DNA from: Amia ocellicauda
Lineage: Eukaryota; Chordata; Actinopteri; Amiiformes; Amiidae
Length of the DNA: 64,000 bases
Reading direction: 5' to 3'
Assembly: GCF_036373705.1 (NCBI RefSeq)
Contig: NC_089858.1
Coordinates: 36,791,137 to 36,855,136, forward strand
In this document: positions 39,247 to 54,200 of the stretch, piece after piece
Layout: each line of letters opens with the position of its first letter
Position numbering within the stretch: position 1 is the stretch's first letter
Notes under the pieces: model-generated
Told to the model about the DNA's origin: nothing
Database searches by the model: none
The model's input: only the letters and a program-made list of their open reading frames with translations
Made by a program: the position numbers and the translations under genes

Positions 39247-42200
39247 ATGGACAATCCGTTGGTGGCCACCTTGTGCCTCCTCTGGGTGTGCGCGGTAAGT
39301 CGTCTTTTGTGTTATTTTTGTGTTTTTATTGACTGACGTTGTTGTTGTTGTGGTTGATGTTGATTTATACTGGATAAATGCTGGTCATTGTAGAGGAACA
39401 GGTCATTGACAGACCATAACCAGCCAATCAGCTCCCCCCTTCCTTAATGACCCTCAGCCGTGAATTCTAGTGAAATCTCTTTATACACCAGTTGTGGTCA
39501 AGTTTCCTTTCTAGGGGGTTTTGCCCTTGAATCAGTTGAATCAGAAAGCTTTATTTCTCAAGACGAAGGAGATGTTTTAAAAGCTAAGCTCTAACCAGTC
39601 AGCCACTCTCCAAACATTTCTAAAGCACTGAAGTTATGGAGCCTTCTCAGCCATGTACAAACATACAACTGTATTGTTTTGGACTAAAATGGGCAGACTG
39701 GTTTATTGATTGACAAGGAAAATACAGTATCTTGTGATGTGAATAAAGCTCAATCGTTTGATTTTTTTTTCATATAACATGAACTTTAGACTTTATTTGA
39801 GCTACCATTCAACCAAATTTATATCTTTAAGATGTTAACACACTTCAGAATCAGCCAAACACTCATAGTATGCGTGTATATGTAGATAGACCACATCAGC
39901 TGACCTACAGTATTGTTAGTTTGCCCCTCGCAACAGATTGTCACTATTATCTGGAAGCTTTTGCATCCATCTTGTGAGTAAGATCTCTGTATCAGTGACT
40001 CTAAATGAGTGTGGTCATGAAGGGGAATGTTGAAGGGCTTTTATTGTAAAAAAAAAAAAAAAAAAACAAGAAAAACGAGAAAAAGATGCATCTCCCATCA
40101 ACTGGCACAGAACTGAAGATAGAACATCGACCACACAAAGCCATTTCTTAATCGTCTAATTTTCAGGGTGCGCTGACAGAGAAGCAAAAAGTAATGCTCT
40201 CAAGGGACTGGCACTGTATCTGTCTATTTACAGATAGTGACTAGAATAACAATGCAACAGATTAGATAAGACAACTGCTGATTCACGCCTCTTATGTGAA
40301 GGCCTGTAGTGAGAAACCGTCGGCCCAGATGGGAGGTGTACTTCCCATGGATTGCTTTTTAATTTAGAATTCATGATCAGAAAGAGTCAGCACACAGGAA
40401 TACTGTGCCGTTAAAATCATACATGGCAGTGCTGTGTATCAGTGTAGCACCTGTGCCACAAGACACACATGTGAACACAGCACAAACCCACTACATAACC
40501 TGTTTTCCCATGCCCTTTCTGGAATGACACGTCCCAGTTTAAACTTAAGATGTTAAATATTGGGCCTGGATTGCAAAGATGGAGAGCGGTCTCACAAAAT
40601 AAAATAAATAAAAGTAGACAATTATGGCTAACACTTGAAAAGCCTTCCACATGTCCCTCAGGTTTCTCTTATGAGAATCTACAGCCTGTTTAGATGTTGA
40701 TTTTTGATGGTGTAATGTGAAGAGGGTGGGTTTTTTCCCCATTAGCAGTAAACCACTGTATCAGACATGCCTTTCACATGTATGGTCTTTTCTCCACAGG
40801 CTGGCATGGAAGGGCTCCATCAAGAGGGGCAATGCATGTTCTACGGGGAGTGTGGCTTCAATCCTGAGGTGACCAATCCCCTGATCAATTCAAAGATCCC
40901 CTGTGCCTACCAAGGCCCGGCTAAACCCCTGAACAGTATTGACTATGCCCAGCTAATGAAGGTGTGCCCTATGCTGGACAGGGGGCCAAAAGACACAAGA
41001 GTCTGCTGCACCAGCTCCCAGATGAAGTCCCTGCAGAAAAGCTTCGCCCTGTCCAAAGCCATCCTGAACCGCTGCCCCTCCTGTGCCGACAACTTTGCCC
41101 ACATCCACTGCATCAACACCTGCAGCGCCAACCAAAGTCAGAGTGTCAACATCCTGCGGACCACCAATTACACAACGGATACGGGCGAGCAGAAGGAGGC
41201 TGTGGTGGCGTATGAGTCATACCTGACCCAGGAGTTTGCCAATGCCTCCTTCAACTCCTGCAAGAACGTGCGCCTTCCTGCCACTGGGGGCTATGCCATC
41301 GGGGTCATGTGCGGCAAGTATGGGGCAGCTGGCTGCACCACACAGTACTGGCTGGACTTCCAAGGCGATGCCAGCAACGGCTTGGCCCCCCTAGACATTG
41401 ATTTTCGCCTCATGCCTGACGGCAGGCCTGTCCCTCCTGGGATTGTTCCCTACAATGGGCGGGCCTGGCATTGCTACGAGTCCCCATCCCTGGATGGACA
41501 GGCCTGCTCCTGCCAGGACTGTTTAGAGGCCTGCCCCGTCATTGTTCCCCCCACCTCTGCATCCGAGTCTTTCAAAATTGGCAGGCTGGATGGCGTGCTG
41601 GTGGTGTGTCTCGCCATCTTCGCTGGGGCCAGTCTCTCCTTCTTGGGCTTCCTGCTGGTCAGGAACTTACACCATGGCAAGAGCAAGGAACCGGGGAAAG
41701 ACAAAAACGGCAACGAGGTGAGGAAAAAGGTGCTCCCTAAAGATGTGACGTGCACCGACAGAAACAGCCTGGCCACTCAGGCGTTCCTCGGCTCTCTCTT
41801 CCAACGGTGGGGCACGCTGATGGCCAGCCACCCGATCAAGGTTATTCTTATATCCCTGGCCGTGGTTGTGGTGTTTGCCATAGGCCTCATGCACATCGAG
41901 CTGACCACAGACCCTGTCCAGCTGTGGTCGGCTCCTAACAGCCAGGCCATGAAGGAGAAAGATTTCCATGACGCGCACTTTGACCCTTTCTTCCGCACCA
42001 ATCAGCTCATCCTCACAGCCCCCGGGCGCAAAGGCTATACCTACAATTCACTGGTCTATGGGACAGTGACCTTCGGGGGGGTGATTGCCAAGGACCTCAT
42101 CCTGCAGCTCCTGGAGTTACAGAGTCGCCTGCAGACCATCCAGTTTTGGTCAGAAGAACTCGGTCGCAATGCCAGCCTCAGCGATATCTGCTTTGCTCCA

Positions 42201-45200
42201 CTGAACCCCAACAACTCGTCGCTCACCGACTGCGCTGTCAACAGCTTGGTGCAGTACTTCCAGAACAACGTGACAAAACTGAACGCTAAAGTCAATATGA
42301 CTGAGGGTGGGCAAACTAAGGAGGTGGACTGGAGGGATCACTTTATATATTGCGTTAAGTGAGTATGGCCTTTAAAATTACCTTGGTCAGTCGTGGGGCT
42401 GCTTTTGGACCCTTTACAATGCCCAGTGTTATGTGTTATATATAAGGCTATATATAAGTTTTGAACCAGAAGATATGTTTTAATGCCATTAACAGCAAAC
42501 TATTTGCTTAAAGTTCAGACTGCCTTAACATTATTACCGCCAGTGAAGAAATTGTGTTGCATTGCAGCAGCAGTAGCAATGTCAATTTCCATGCAGATGT
42601 TCCTAAGTCCTATTTTTTTAATCTAAAAATAAAACTGTAAAATAACTTTGGCCTTCAAATGGATTCAACCTGATATACAAAATAATATGTATACTTTAAT
42701 TATATTTAAACTACAATGAAATTAAAAAAGATGTACAGTGAGGGAAAAAAGTATTTGATCCCCTGCTGATTTTGTATGTTTGCCCACTGACAAAGAAATG
42801 ATCAGTCTATAATTTTAATGGTAGGTGTATTTTAACAGTGAGAGACAGAATAACAACAAACAAATCCAGAAAAACGCATTTCAAAAAAGTTATAAATTGA
42901 TTTGCATGTTAATGAGTGAAATAAGTATTCGACCCCTTCGACTTAGTACTTGGTGGCAAAACCCTTGTTGGCAATCACAGAGGTCAGACGTTTCTTGTAG
43001 TTGGCCACCAGGTTTGCACACATCTCAGGAGGGATTTTGTCCCACTCCTCTTTGCAGATCCTCTCCAAGTCATTAAGGTTTCGAGGCTGACGTTTGGCAA
43101 CTCGAACCTTCAGCTCCCTCCACAGATTTTCTATGGGATTAAGGTCTGGAGACTGGCTAGGCCACTCCAGGACCTTAATGTGCTTCTTCTTGAGCCACTC
43201 CTTTGTTGCCTTGGCTGTGTGTTTTGGGTCATTGTCATGCTGGAATACCCATCCACGACCCATTTTCAATGCCCTGGCTGAGGGAAGGAGGTTCTCACCC
43301 AAGATTTGATGGTACATGGCCCCGTCCATCGTCCCTTTGATGCGGTGCAGTTGAGTTGAGTTGATGCCAAAGAGCTCGATTTTGGTCTCATCTGACCACA
43401 ACACTTTCACCCAGTTCTCCTCTGAATCATTCAGATGTTCATTGGGAAACTTCAGACGGGCCTGTACATGTGCTTTCTTGAGCAGGGGGACCTTGCGGGC
43501 GCTGCAGGATTTCAGTCCTTCACGGCGTAGTGTGTTACCAATTGTTTTCTTGGTGACTATGGTCCCAGCTGTCTTGAGATCATTAACAAGATCCTCCCGT
43601 GTAGTTCTGGGCTGATTCCTCACCGTTCTCATGATCATTGAAACTCCACGAGGTGAGATCTTGCATGGAGCCCCAGACCGAGGGAGACTGACAGTTATTT
43701 TGTGTTTCTTCCATTTGCGAATAATCGCACCAACTGTGGTCACCTTCTCACCAAGCTGCTTGGCGATGGTCTTGTAGCCCATTCCAGCCTTGTGTAGGTC
43801 TACAATCTTGTCCCTGACATCCTTGGACAGCTCTTTGGTCTTGGCCATGGTAGAGAGTTTGGAATCTGATTGATTGATTGCTTCTGTGGACAGGTGTCTT
43901 TTATACAGGTAACAAACTGAGATTAGGAGCTCTCCCTTTAAGAGAGTCTCAGCTCGTTTCCTGTATAAAAGACACCTGGGACCCAGAAATCTTGCTGATT
44001 GATAGGGGATCAAATACTTATTTCCCTCATTAACATGCAAATCAATTCATAACTTTTTTGAAATGCGTTTTCCTGGATTTTTTTGTTGTTATTCTGTCTC
44101 TCACTGTTAAAATACACCTACCATTAAAATTATAGACTGATCATTTCTTTGTCAGTGGGCAAACGTACAAAATCAGCAGGGGATCAAATACTTTTTTCCC
44201 TCACTGTATATAAAACATGATTCTAGGTAACTGTATTGGTTAACAGACTGTAATCCACATTTTGTAAATGTTCTTCTTGCATTCCTTGATGACTAATCTT
44301 CCGGCAGCTCTCCGATGTCATTCCAAGACACCACGGACCTGGCGCTCAGCTGCATGGCAGACTATGGGGCTCCAGTGTTCCCCTTCCTGGCAGTGGGAGG
44401 ATATGAGAGTAAGCCCCCGCCGCACCGCTGCAGTCAAACTCTGTGCTGCGTCCTCTCCAGGCTTCAAAGCCTTGTCGTCTTTAGAGCACCACTAGCTGAG
44501 ACTTGGAAGAACCACAAAAGGTTGATCAGACTAAGCAAGCGGTTATTTCATTAACTCTGTGCTCTGAGCTTTTCTTTCACAATTGCAGTAAGAGTCAGGA
44601 ATCAACAAGGTTTGTTTGGAGTGCCAGGGCACACACAGGAGCCATCTCCTGGTATGCCTCCCTAACTGCGTTAGAACCATGATTTAACCGATCAGTTTTA
44701 CAAAGTAACATACAGACAAAGCATATTTGAATAGAAACAATGATCACATACTTCTGTTTTTAATCACCCCAAGTTTGTTATTGGGTCCAGAAGTCATTTA
44801 GTATCTAGGATAGAAGTCAGCCTTGCAGATGCTACAGTGGTTTTATGTGTCTTAGAAAAGACAATAGTGCACTGAAGCAAACTTTCTTGTCTTGGAGCTC
44901 CTGAGTAACACAGTCTGCTTGTATTGTGGGATTGTACTCATCTGTAAAGCACACAGTGACTCGGCCACAGGGGTCTTTGTAAAAATCCACTCACAGCAGA
45001 CACTGTCAGACTAACTTTGGATACCACAGTGAACCTTACTATAGGGATACAAAACACAATTAATCTTATTTCTGCAATTACCTACTTAAGCTTTTCAAGG
45101 CAAACAGACATGATGGTTTTGCTGCACATCATTTTGGATCAGGGATCTGTGCGGAATCAGGAATGAATGTAAAACCCTCCCATCAGCTCAAGACTTCAGT

Positions 45201-48200
45201 GGTTCCCAACCCTGGTCCTGGAGGACCTCCCACCTTGCTGGTTTTTGTTCCAACCAAGCTCTCAATTACTTAATTGAACCATTAATAATTTGCTTACATT
45301 AGACTTTTTAAATTGTGTAACTGATAAAAAGTTGATTCCTTCATAAGGTAAGTTAAGACAATCCCTACTGTTTAAAATAATTGAAAGGTTGAGATTTTTT
45401 TTTTTAGAAAAAACAGCAGAGTAGGGGGTCCTCCAGGACCAGGTTTAAGAACTACTGCTCCACTGCCAGCTAGGTCACAGTGTGCATAGGCCCACTTGTA
45501 GGAATTGCCACATGCTGTTTGTTAACTACATTGTCGCTCTGTGCAGACGAGACCTACACCGATGCGGAGGCTCTGATTATGACCTTCTCCCTGAACAACT
45601 ACCCGCGCGACAGCCTCAAGTTCAAGCTAGTCCAGATCTGGGAGCAGAAGTTCTTGGACATCATTCAGGAGTACCAGAGGGACCCCTCCACCAATTTCAC
45701 ATTCGCCTACATGGCAGAGGTGGGGGCAGGTTGTAGTGTGTGTCTGTGCGTGTCTGTTTATAACCATGCTTGCATTCATCTTCGATTTGCACCAAAACAC
45801 ATAACATAGCTGTCCACTTCCCTCCTTTTACTCCCATCTGAAGATGTAACAAACCATCTGCTCCCTGTAGCAATACAAGAACACGAACTGGGAGAAGGAG
45901 CAGACAGCCCATAAGTCTCAATAAGAGCAAATGGATGCGCCACCTTGATCCTCTCACCGTTTCTCCACAGAGATCCCTGGAGGATGAAATCAACCGCACA
46001 ACAGCTGAGGACATCCCCATCTTCATGATCAGTTATGCAGTGATCTTCATGTACATCGCAGTTGCCCTGGGGGAGTACTCCTCCTGGAAGCGTATACTGG
46101 TAAGCAGGTTCTCGTCAGAGTGGGCTTCACAGAGGCAAGGCACACACACTGCAACCGCTCTACAGATAACCCATAATGCTCCACAAGGAAGAGAAGAGCC
46201 TTATGAGATGTCTAGTACATATACAGTGCATCCGGAAAGTATTCACAGCGCTTCACTTTTTCCACATTTTGTTATGTTACAGACTTATTCCAAAATGGAT
46301 TAAATTAATTATTTTCCTCAAAATTCTACAAACAATACCCCATAATGACAACATGAAAGAAGTTTGTTTGAAATCTTTGCAAATTTATTAAAAATAAAAC
46401 ACACATGTACATAAGTATTCACAGCCTTTGCTCAATACTTTGTTGAAGCGCCTTTGGCACCAATTACAGCCGCAAGTCTTTTTGAGTATGATGCTACAAA
46501 CTTATTATTATGAGTTTCAATACTTGGTGGCAAATCCTTTGCAGTCAATGACTGCCTGAAGTCTGGAACCCATAGACATCACCAGATGCTGGGTTTCTTC
46601 CCTGGTGATGCTCTGCCAGGCCTGCACTGCAGCTGTCTTTAGTTCCTGCTTGTTCTTGGGGCGTTTTGCTTCAGTTTTGCCTTAGAAATCAAAACAAACC
46701 AATCAGAGAAAGAGCAAAAACATTAGGTGTGGCCAAATCAACTATTTGGTATATTCTTAAAAAGAAATAATGCACTGGTGAGCTCAGGAACACCAAAAGG
46801 CCTGGAAGACCACAGAAAACAACTGTGGTGGATGACAAGAATTCTTTCCTTGGTGAAGTAAAACCCCTTCACAACAGTTGGCCAGATCAAGAACACCCTC
46901 CAGGAGGTAGGAGTATCTGTGTCAAAGTCAACAATCAAGAGAAGACTTCACCAGAGTAAATACAGAGGGTTTACCACAAGATGGAAACCATTGGTAAGCC
47001 CCAAAAACAGGAAGACCAGATTAGTTTTTGCCAAAAAACATCTAAAGAACCCTGTACAGTTCTGGAACAAAGATCAACATGTACCAGAATGATGGGAAGA
47101 ATCTGTGAAGCATGGTGGAGGTTGTGTTATGCCATGGGAATGTATGGCTGAAAAGGGTTCCCTTGTATTTATTGATGAATTCTGAAGTGTTTAGGGCTAT
47201 ATTATCTGCTCAGATTCAGTCAAATGCTTCAAAACTCATTCCAGAGGTTCCAGACTTCAGGCAGTCATTGACTGCAAAGGATTAGCCACCAAGTATTGAA
47301 ACTATCAATTTCATTAAAGATTATGCTAGTTTGTCCAATTACTTTTGAGCCCCTAAAACTGGGGGGACCACATATAAAAATGGGTGTAATTCCTACACCG
47401 TTCACCCAGTTTGGATGTAGCTACCCTTAAATTAAAGATGAAAGTCTACACTTAAAGCACATCTTGATTGTTTCCTTTCAAATTAATTGTGGTGGCGTAC
47501 AGAGCCAAAATGATGACAATTGTATATCCCACACACACCTACATAGCTTTCTTATTGTGTAGTAGGGTAACATTTTGGATTAGTAGTGTAAAGATTACCA
47601 TTTGAACTGTACTGCTGATGTACAGTGAGGGAAAAAAGTATTTGATCCCCTGCTGATTTTGTACGTTTGCCCACTGACAAAGAAATGATCAGTCTATAAT
47701 TTTAATGGTAGGTGTATTTTAATAGTGAGAGACAGAATAACAACAAAAAAATCCAGAAAAACGCATTTCAAAAAAGTTATAAATTGATTTGCATGTTAAT
47801 GAGGGAAATAAGTATTTGATCCCCTATCAATCAGCAAGATTTCTGGCTCCCAGGTGTCTTTTATACAGGTAACGAGCTGAGATTAGGAGCACTCTCTTAA
47901 AGGGAGTGCTCCTAATCTCAGCTCGTTACCTGTATAAAAGACACCTGTCCACAGAAGCAATCAATCAATCAGATTCCAAACTCTCCACCATGGCCAAGAC
48001 CAAAGAGCTGTCCAAGGATGTCAGGGACAAGATTGTAGACCTACACAAGGCTGGAATGGGCTACAAGACCATCGCCAAGCAGCTTGGTGAGAAGGTGACA
48101 ACAGTTGGTGCGATTATTCACAAATGGAAGAAACACAAAATAACTGTCAGTCTCCCTCGGTCTGGGGCTCCATGCAAGATCTCACCTCGTGGGGTTTCAA

Positions 48201-51200
48201 TGATCATGAGAACGGTGAGGAATCAGCCCAGAACTACACGGGAGGATCTTGTTAATGATCTCAAGGCAGCTGGGACCATAGTCACCAAGAAAACAATTGG
48301 TAACACACTACGCCGTGAAGGACTGAAATCCTGCAGCGCCCGCAAGGTCCCCCTGCTCAAGAAAGCACATGTACAGGCCTGTCTGAAGTTTGCCAACATC
48401 TGAATGATTCAGAGGAGAACTGGGTGAAAGTGTTGTGGTCAGATGATGCCAAAGAGCTCGATTTTGGTCTCAACTCAACTCGCTGTGTTTGGAGGAGGAG
48501 GAATGACCCCAAGAACACCATCCCCACCATCAAACATGTAGGTGGAAACATTATGTTTTGGGGGTGTTTATCTGCTAAGGGGACAGGACAACTGCACCGC
48601 ATCAAAGGGACGATGGACGGGGCCATGTACTGTCAAATCTTGGGTGAGAACCTCCTTCCCTCAGCCAGGGCATTGAAAATGGGTTGTGGATGGGTATTCC
48701 AGCATGACAATGACCCAAAACACAGCCAAGGCAACAAAGCAGTGGCTGAAGAAGAAGCACATTAAGGTCCTGGAGTAGCCTAGCCAGTCTCCAGACCTTA
48801 ATCCCATAGAAAATCTGTGGAGGGAGCTGAAGGTTCGAGTTGCCAAACGTCAGCCTCGAAACCTTAATGACTTGGAGAGGGTCTGCAAAGAGGAGTGGGA
48901 CAAAATCCCTCCTGAGATGTGTGCAAACCTGGTGGCCAACTACAAGAAACGTCTGACCTCTGTGATTGCCAACAAGGGTTTTGCCACCAAGTACTAAGTC
49001 GAAGGGGTCAAATACTTATTTCCTTCATTAACATGCAAATCAATTTATAACTTTTTTGAAATGCGTTTTTCTGGATTTCTTTGTTGTTATTCTGTCTCTC
49101 ACTGTTAAAATTCACCTACCATTAAAATTATAGACTGATCATTTCTTTGTCAGTGGGCAAATGTACAAAATCAGCAGGGGATCAAATACTTTTTTCCCTC
49201 ACTCTATTTTACCACCCTGAGCGTCCCCCATGGCTTATAGGTGATTGTGGTTCTTCTCTTGCAGGTGGACTCCAAGTTTTTGCTGGGATTTGGTGGAATC
49301 CTGGTAGTGGGCTGCTCCGTCCTGGCCTCCATGGGCTTCTATGCCTGGGTGGGCATCCCCTCCTCACTGGTCATCCTGCAGGTTGTGCCCTTCTTAGTGC
49401 TTGCTGTGGGAGCTGACAACATCTTCATCTTCGTCCTGGAGTTCCAGGTGGGTCCACAATGCTAGCTCTTCTGTTGATTATAGCTCTTGATATAAAACAC
49501 TTTGGGATCTGTTCAAACATTCCCTTTCAGTAAGGGAACAAATCAAAATGGAAATCATTAACAACAAACCACAGACCCTGTACAAACATCATAGAACATG
49601 GTCTAGTTTTCCATGATTCTCTCATTAGGAGGTAGACGAACATTCATGTATTCCACAAAACAAGTGTCCTTCTCACATTTAGAAAGTAGGATTTCAGAGA
49701 AGCCTTACATCTTGAAATATCATTAGATGAGCGTCTGAGCAAAACTTTAGGAGAACAGCACCCAAAACCATATTCTGTTTCCCTGATGCTGATGCAATGC
49801 CTCTGTGGTTCTCCATGTCAGAGGGATGAGAGAAGGCCAGGAGAGAAGAGAGAGGAACATATCGGCCGCATCTTGGGAAACGTGGCTCCCAGCATGCTCC
49901 TCTGCAGTGCCTCTGAGTGCGTCTGCTTCTTCTTAGGTGAGAAAGTCACTGTAAAGTAGGCCTGTAAAATAGGGGCTGAAATTTGCTGTACTTCAAAGGA
50001 CTTATTTATTTATTTTGTAGATGAGGATGCAGTATGAATGTGTAATAATTAGTTAAAATTACACAGCATGGTCAAACATGTCTTCAATTTCATAATGAAT
50101 ACAAACTTTTCCATGAACATATTAAAATCACTGAGTCTAGACTCACACAACACAAACCACGAGAGTCCTGTAGACAAGGTGGATAACTGTGTGCTCTGGG
50201 GTTGCAGGGGCTCTGAGCAGCATGCCGGCTGTGAAGTCCTTCGCCCTGTATGCGGCTCTAGCGGTGCTTATGGACTTCCTGCTGCAGATGTCGGCCTTTG
50301 TGGCGCTGCTGTCTCTGGACGCCCGGCGGCAGGACGCCTCTCGCTGCGAGATCCTGTGCTGCGTGACCGTGTCCAGCAGGCCCAAAAAGACCAGGAACGA
50401 GGGCTTCCTGCTGCCCGCCATGAGACGATACTACGCCCCCTTCCTACTGCACGGGGTCACCAGGATCACTGTGGTACGCACAGCTAAGCCCAACCAGTTT
50501 TAGTTCCAAATGTATTTTCCTTGCCAAAAGTTTCAGGTTCCAAACAGTCCAATTGTTCAGTTTGCTGCCATGGCAATTATTATTATTATTATTACTATTA
50601 CTATTTTTATTTCTTGGCAGACGCCCTTATCCAGGGCGACTTACAACATAAGTGCAAAAATACAGAGAAGTACAAGGCATCAATCATTACAAATTCAACT
50701 TAGCTAAAACATAGCAATTCAAAATAATACATTTTACAAATTACAATTACAATTTACACAAGTACAGTAAGAGACTTCCTACATCCTGGACGGTGAAAGC
50801 TAAGTGCTGTCAAGATGTAGGGTTACAGACGAGGGCTACGGGAAAGGGAGCAAGGAGGAAAACAATCAAGAACGCGAGGAGCATAATAAGCTGAAGTGCT
50901 ATCTAGCAGGGATAGAGGACTAAGTGCTGTCGGAAGAGATTCGTCTTGAGTAAGCGCCGGAATGAGGTCAAGGACTCTGCTGGTTTGACTTCGGTGGGGA
51001 GGTCGTTCCACCACTTAGGGACCAAGGATGAGAAGGAGCGGGCTCTGGAGGAAGGAGAGTGGAGAGGAATCCCATACATTGACCCTAGATGTTTATCTTT
51101 AAAAGCCTTGTGACGACCTCTGACTTCTTGTCAATCTTGTCTGCTCCTAGATGGTTCTCTTCTTCTTCATGTTCTGTTCCAGCATCTTCCTGATGTTCCA

Positions 51201-54200
51201 TGTGACGGTGGGCCTGGATCAGGAGCTGGCCCTGCCCCAGGTGAGTTAGTTCACAGTATACCATAATGCTGCAAGGCAGACATGCAACACAGACAGCCAA
51301 TGGCATCCAAAGCTATTATGTATGGGGACTGGCCTGGGATTTCAATATTGGTGTAACAGTAAGAGTTAAGAGTATAGCTAAAACACTCATATCCAGAAAA
51401 CTTAATAGTCTTGAATGTACAAAGTGTTGGTGCTACAGTAACCCCAGAAGCGTAATTATACCACAGTACCTGGTTATGTCTCTGCCTCCCTCACACAGGA
51501 CTCCTATATGCTGGAGTATTTCAAGTACCTATACAAGTATTTCGAGGTGGGCGTCCCAACTTACTTTGTCACCACGCGGGGCTACAACTTCACGACAGTG
51601 AAAGGAATTAATGATGTCTGTTCCAGCGTGGGCTGTGACCCCTTCTCCCTCACCCAAAAGATCCAATATGCCACTGACTTCCCCAAAGAGTAAGTATGCT
51701 CTGCTCAGCCTGCAGACTCTCTCAGATCTCTTTGTTGGTCGACACCAGGTATAGCTGACTTAAAACAGCTTGTTAATATAACACAGGGTGTAAGATATCA
51801 ACATCACTGTATATTATGGGAAAAATGTATGATTGTTTGTTTAATAATATACATGCATTAGACAATTCTGGATGACTGTGTCCATATTAAGGAATTACAT
51901 ACTACGTGATTACAAAGTGTTCATGCAGAGTTCCGGTTTGTGTCCACAGGTCATACCTGGCTATCCCAGCCTCGTCCTGGGTCGATGACTTCCTTGACTG
52001 GCTCAATCCCGGCTCTGGCTGCTGCCGGCTGTACACCTCTGGACCTAATATAGGGAAGTTCTGCTCCTCGAATGAATGTAGGTATCAACTCTCCTCTGAC
52101 ACTCCTTAAAGCGTCTTATTTCGATGGCGTCATTTATCAAAATCCCCTTAATCATTCAGACTTTTTCAAAATGTAGATGTGCATGTACTATATATATATA
52201 AATGCTTCTTTTCAAACCATAAAAACAAACCCGGGCCTTTTCCTCCATGACGAGTCCATCAGTCTCTTTGTGATTCCAGCTGACTGGCGTTGCTTGCTAA
52301 AATGCATGCCACTGCCTCTGAACGGCATCCTGAGACCCGATGTGAAGCAGTTCAACACCTTCCTGCCCCACTTCCTCTCCGATCGGCCCAACCTGAAGTG
52401 TGCAAAAGGGTGAGTGGGCGGAGGGGGGTGTGTGAAGGGTGACCCATAATCCTACTAGCCTGTAGCTCTTGGAGGTCACCATAATAGCGGATTATTTTTA
52501 GACATTGTCATTCAAACTCAGCACCCAGACTCGACCAGCCTCACTCTCTACACCAAATGTGTGAGACAGGCCTTAGTGTTTTTTAAGTTTATAGTTTATA
52601 AATCAATCAATCATGCTTCGCAAAGTTGCCACAGAGCTTCACACACTGAGAGCAAACAACACAAGCTTGTGTTAGAAACGGAGGACAGAAAAACAAAAAC
52701 ATCCCTTTAGGATGATAGAGACTGGCGAAAATACATCTCTGGGGGGTCCACAGCCTAAGGCCCAGGGCTATTGGTTGCCTCCACTCCAAGAAATATAACA
52801 GAAGCAGATTCATCTGGATAAGCCCAGTACCCATGACCAGTCTGTGAACACAGTGCAGTGTAGACTGAAGGAGAGCTTCACCTGAATCACAGCACGATAT
52901 AGAGTCGAAAGCCCTAATTTATCTGTGTGATGCTACCTATTGAGACCTGCCATTCCTTCTCCACAGGGGCTTGGGGGCATATGATAAGGCTGTGGTGATG
53001 AATGAAGCAGGGGAGATTACAGGTAAGGAAAGCCTCCCGGTCCGAGGTGTGATGATGTGTAACAGTACAATACGATGTCTTGCAGATCATAAAAACTGTA
53101 CAATGTTGGGAGAAAAAAAATTGAATAGAAGAGGGAAGGGAATTCCTTGACATTGTAATATACAGACAGGTCACAAATTAAAGGAAAAACCAACATAAAG
53201 TGTCTCAGTAAGGTGTTGGGCACCACGAGCCGCCAGAACAGCTTCAATGCTCTTGGCACAGATCGTACGAGTCTCTGGACTCTACTGGAGGGATGAACAC
53301 CATTCTTCCAAAAGATATTCCCTCATTTAGTGTTTTGATGATGGTGGTGGAGAGCGCTGTCTAACACGTTGGTCCAAAATCTCCCATAGGTGTATAATTG
53401 GGTTGAGATCTGGGAAGGCCATAGCATATGATTCAAATAATTTTCATACTCATCAAACCATTAAGTGACCCCTCATGCCCTGTGGATGGGGGCATTGTCA
53501 TCCTGCAAGAGACCACTCCCATCAGGATAGAAATGTTCTGATCACTCAGAATTACTTTGTAATGATTTGCAGTAACCTTTCCCTCTAAGGGGACAAGTGG
53601 ACCCAAACCATGGTAGGAAAATGCCCCCCATAGCATAACAGAGCCTCCGGACCCCCTCACTGTAGGGATCGAGCAGTCAGGCCTGTACCGTTCTCTTGGT
53701 GTCGCCACACATGCACTCGCCTACTTGTCGAGAACACTAGCCAGTTGAGCGTCTGTGTGACTGAAGCTCATGCCATTCCTGCCCCAATAATTACCCCTCT
53801 GTCAAAGTCACTTAGATCCTTCCTTCTTGGCATCTTGATCCAAAATCAAGGTCAACTGGCCCTGCTCAGCATTTTTATGCATGTCCCAGAGCATGATAGC
53901 ATGTTAATTGCTTCATTGTATTATGCAGTACACCTGTTTGGAGGCATCGTCATTCGTTATGTTCCTCCACTCATTTATTCAGGTTTTTCCTTTAATTTGT
54001 CATCAGCAGAGAGGCTGCAGGGGCTAAACCGAGAGTAAGAGATGTTCGGATTATACTAATGGTTATAAAAATAATGTATACAATTAAAATATTTCATATT
54101 AATCATCTACATTGACCAGAGCGATAGAGGTTGAAATGGAAATGGAAGTCAGGGTTTGAGTCAATGGCGTTCTGGTTGTGATGCTGTGGTGCTGTTCCTT

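Larger units (their letters stand above)
47623..49204 (+). mobile_element. Tc1/mariner transposon, family D, copy 2 (npc1l1 intron 5)
   Basis: 1582 bp flanked by TA, with long (about 205 bp) inverted ends of IR/DR type. It is 111 bp longer than copy 1 because it keeps the block that copy 1 lost. The transposase is broken. Confidence 0.95.

Noticed and set aside
40767..40799. Start of npc1l1 at an ATG inside the exon 2 frame at 40767
   Set aside because: These bases are the intron 1 polypyrimidine tract and acceptor (TTTTCTCCACAG). Exon 1 at 39247 supplies a proper signal peptide and correct phase.
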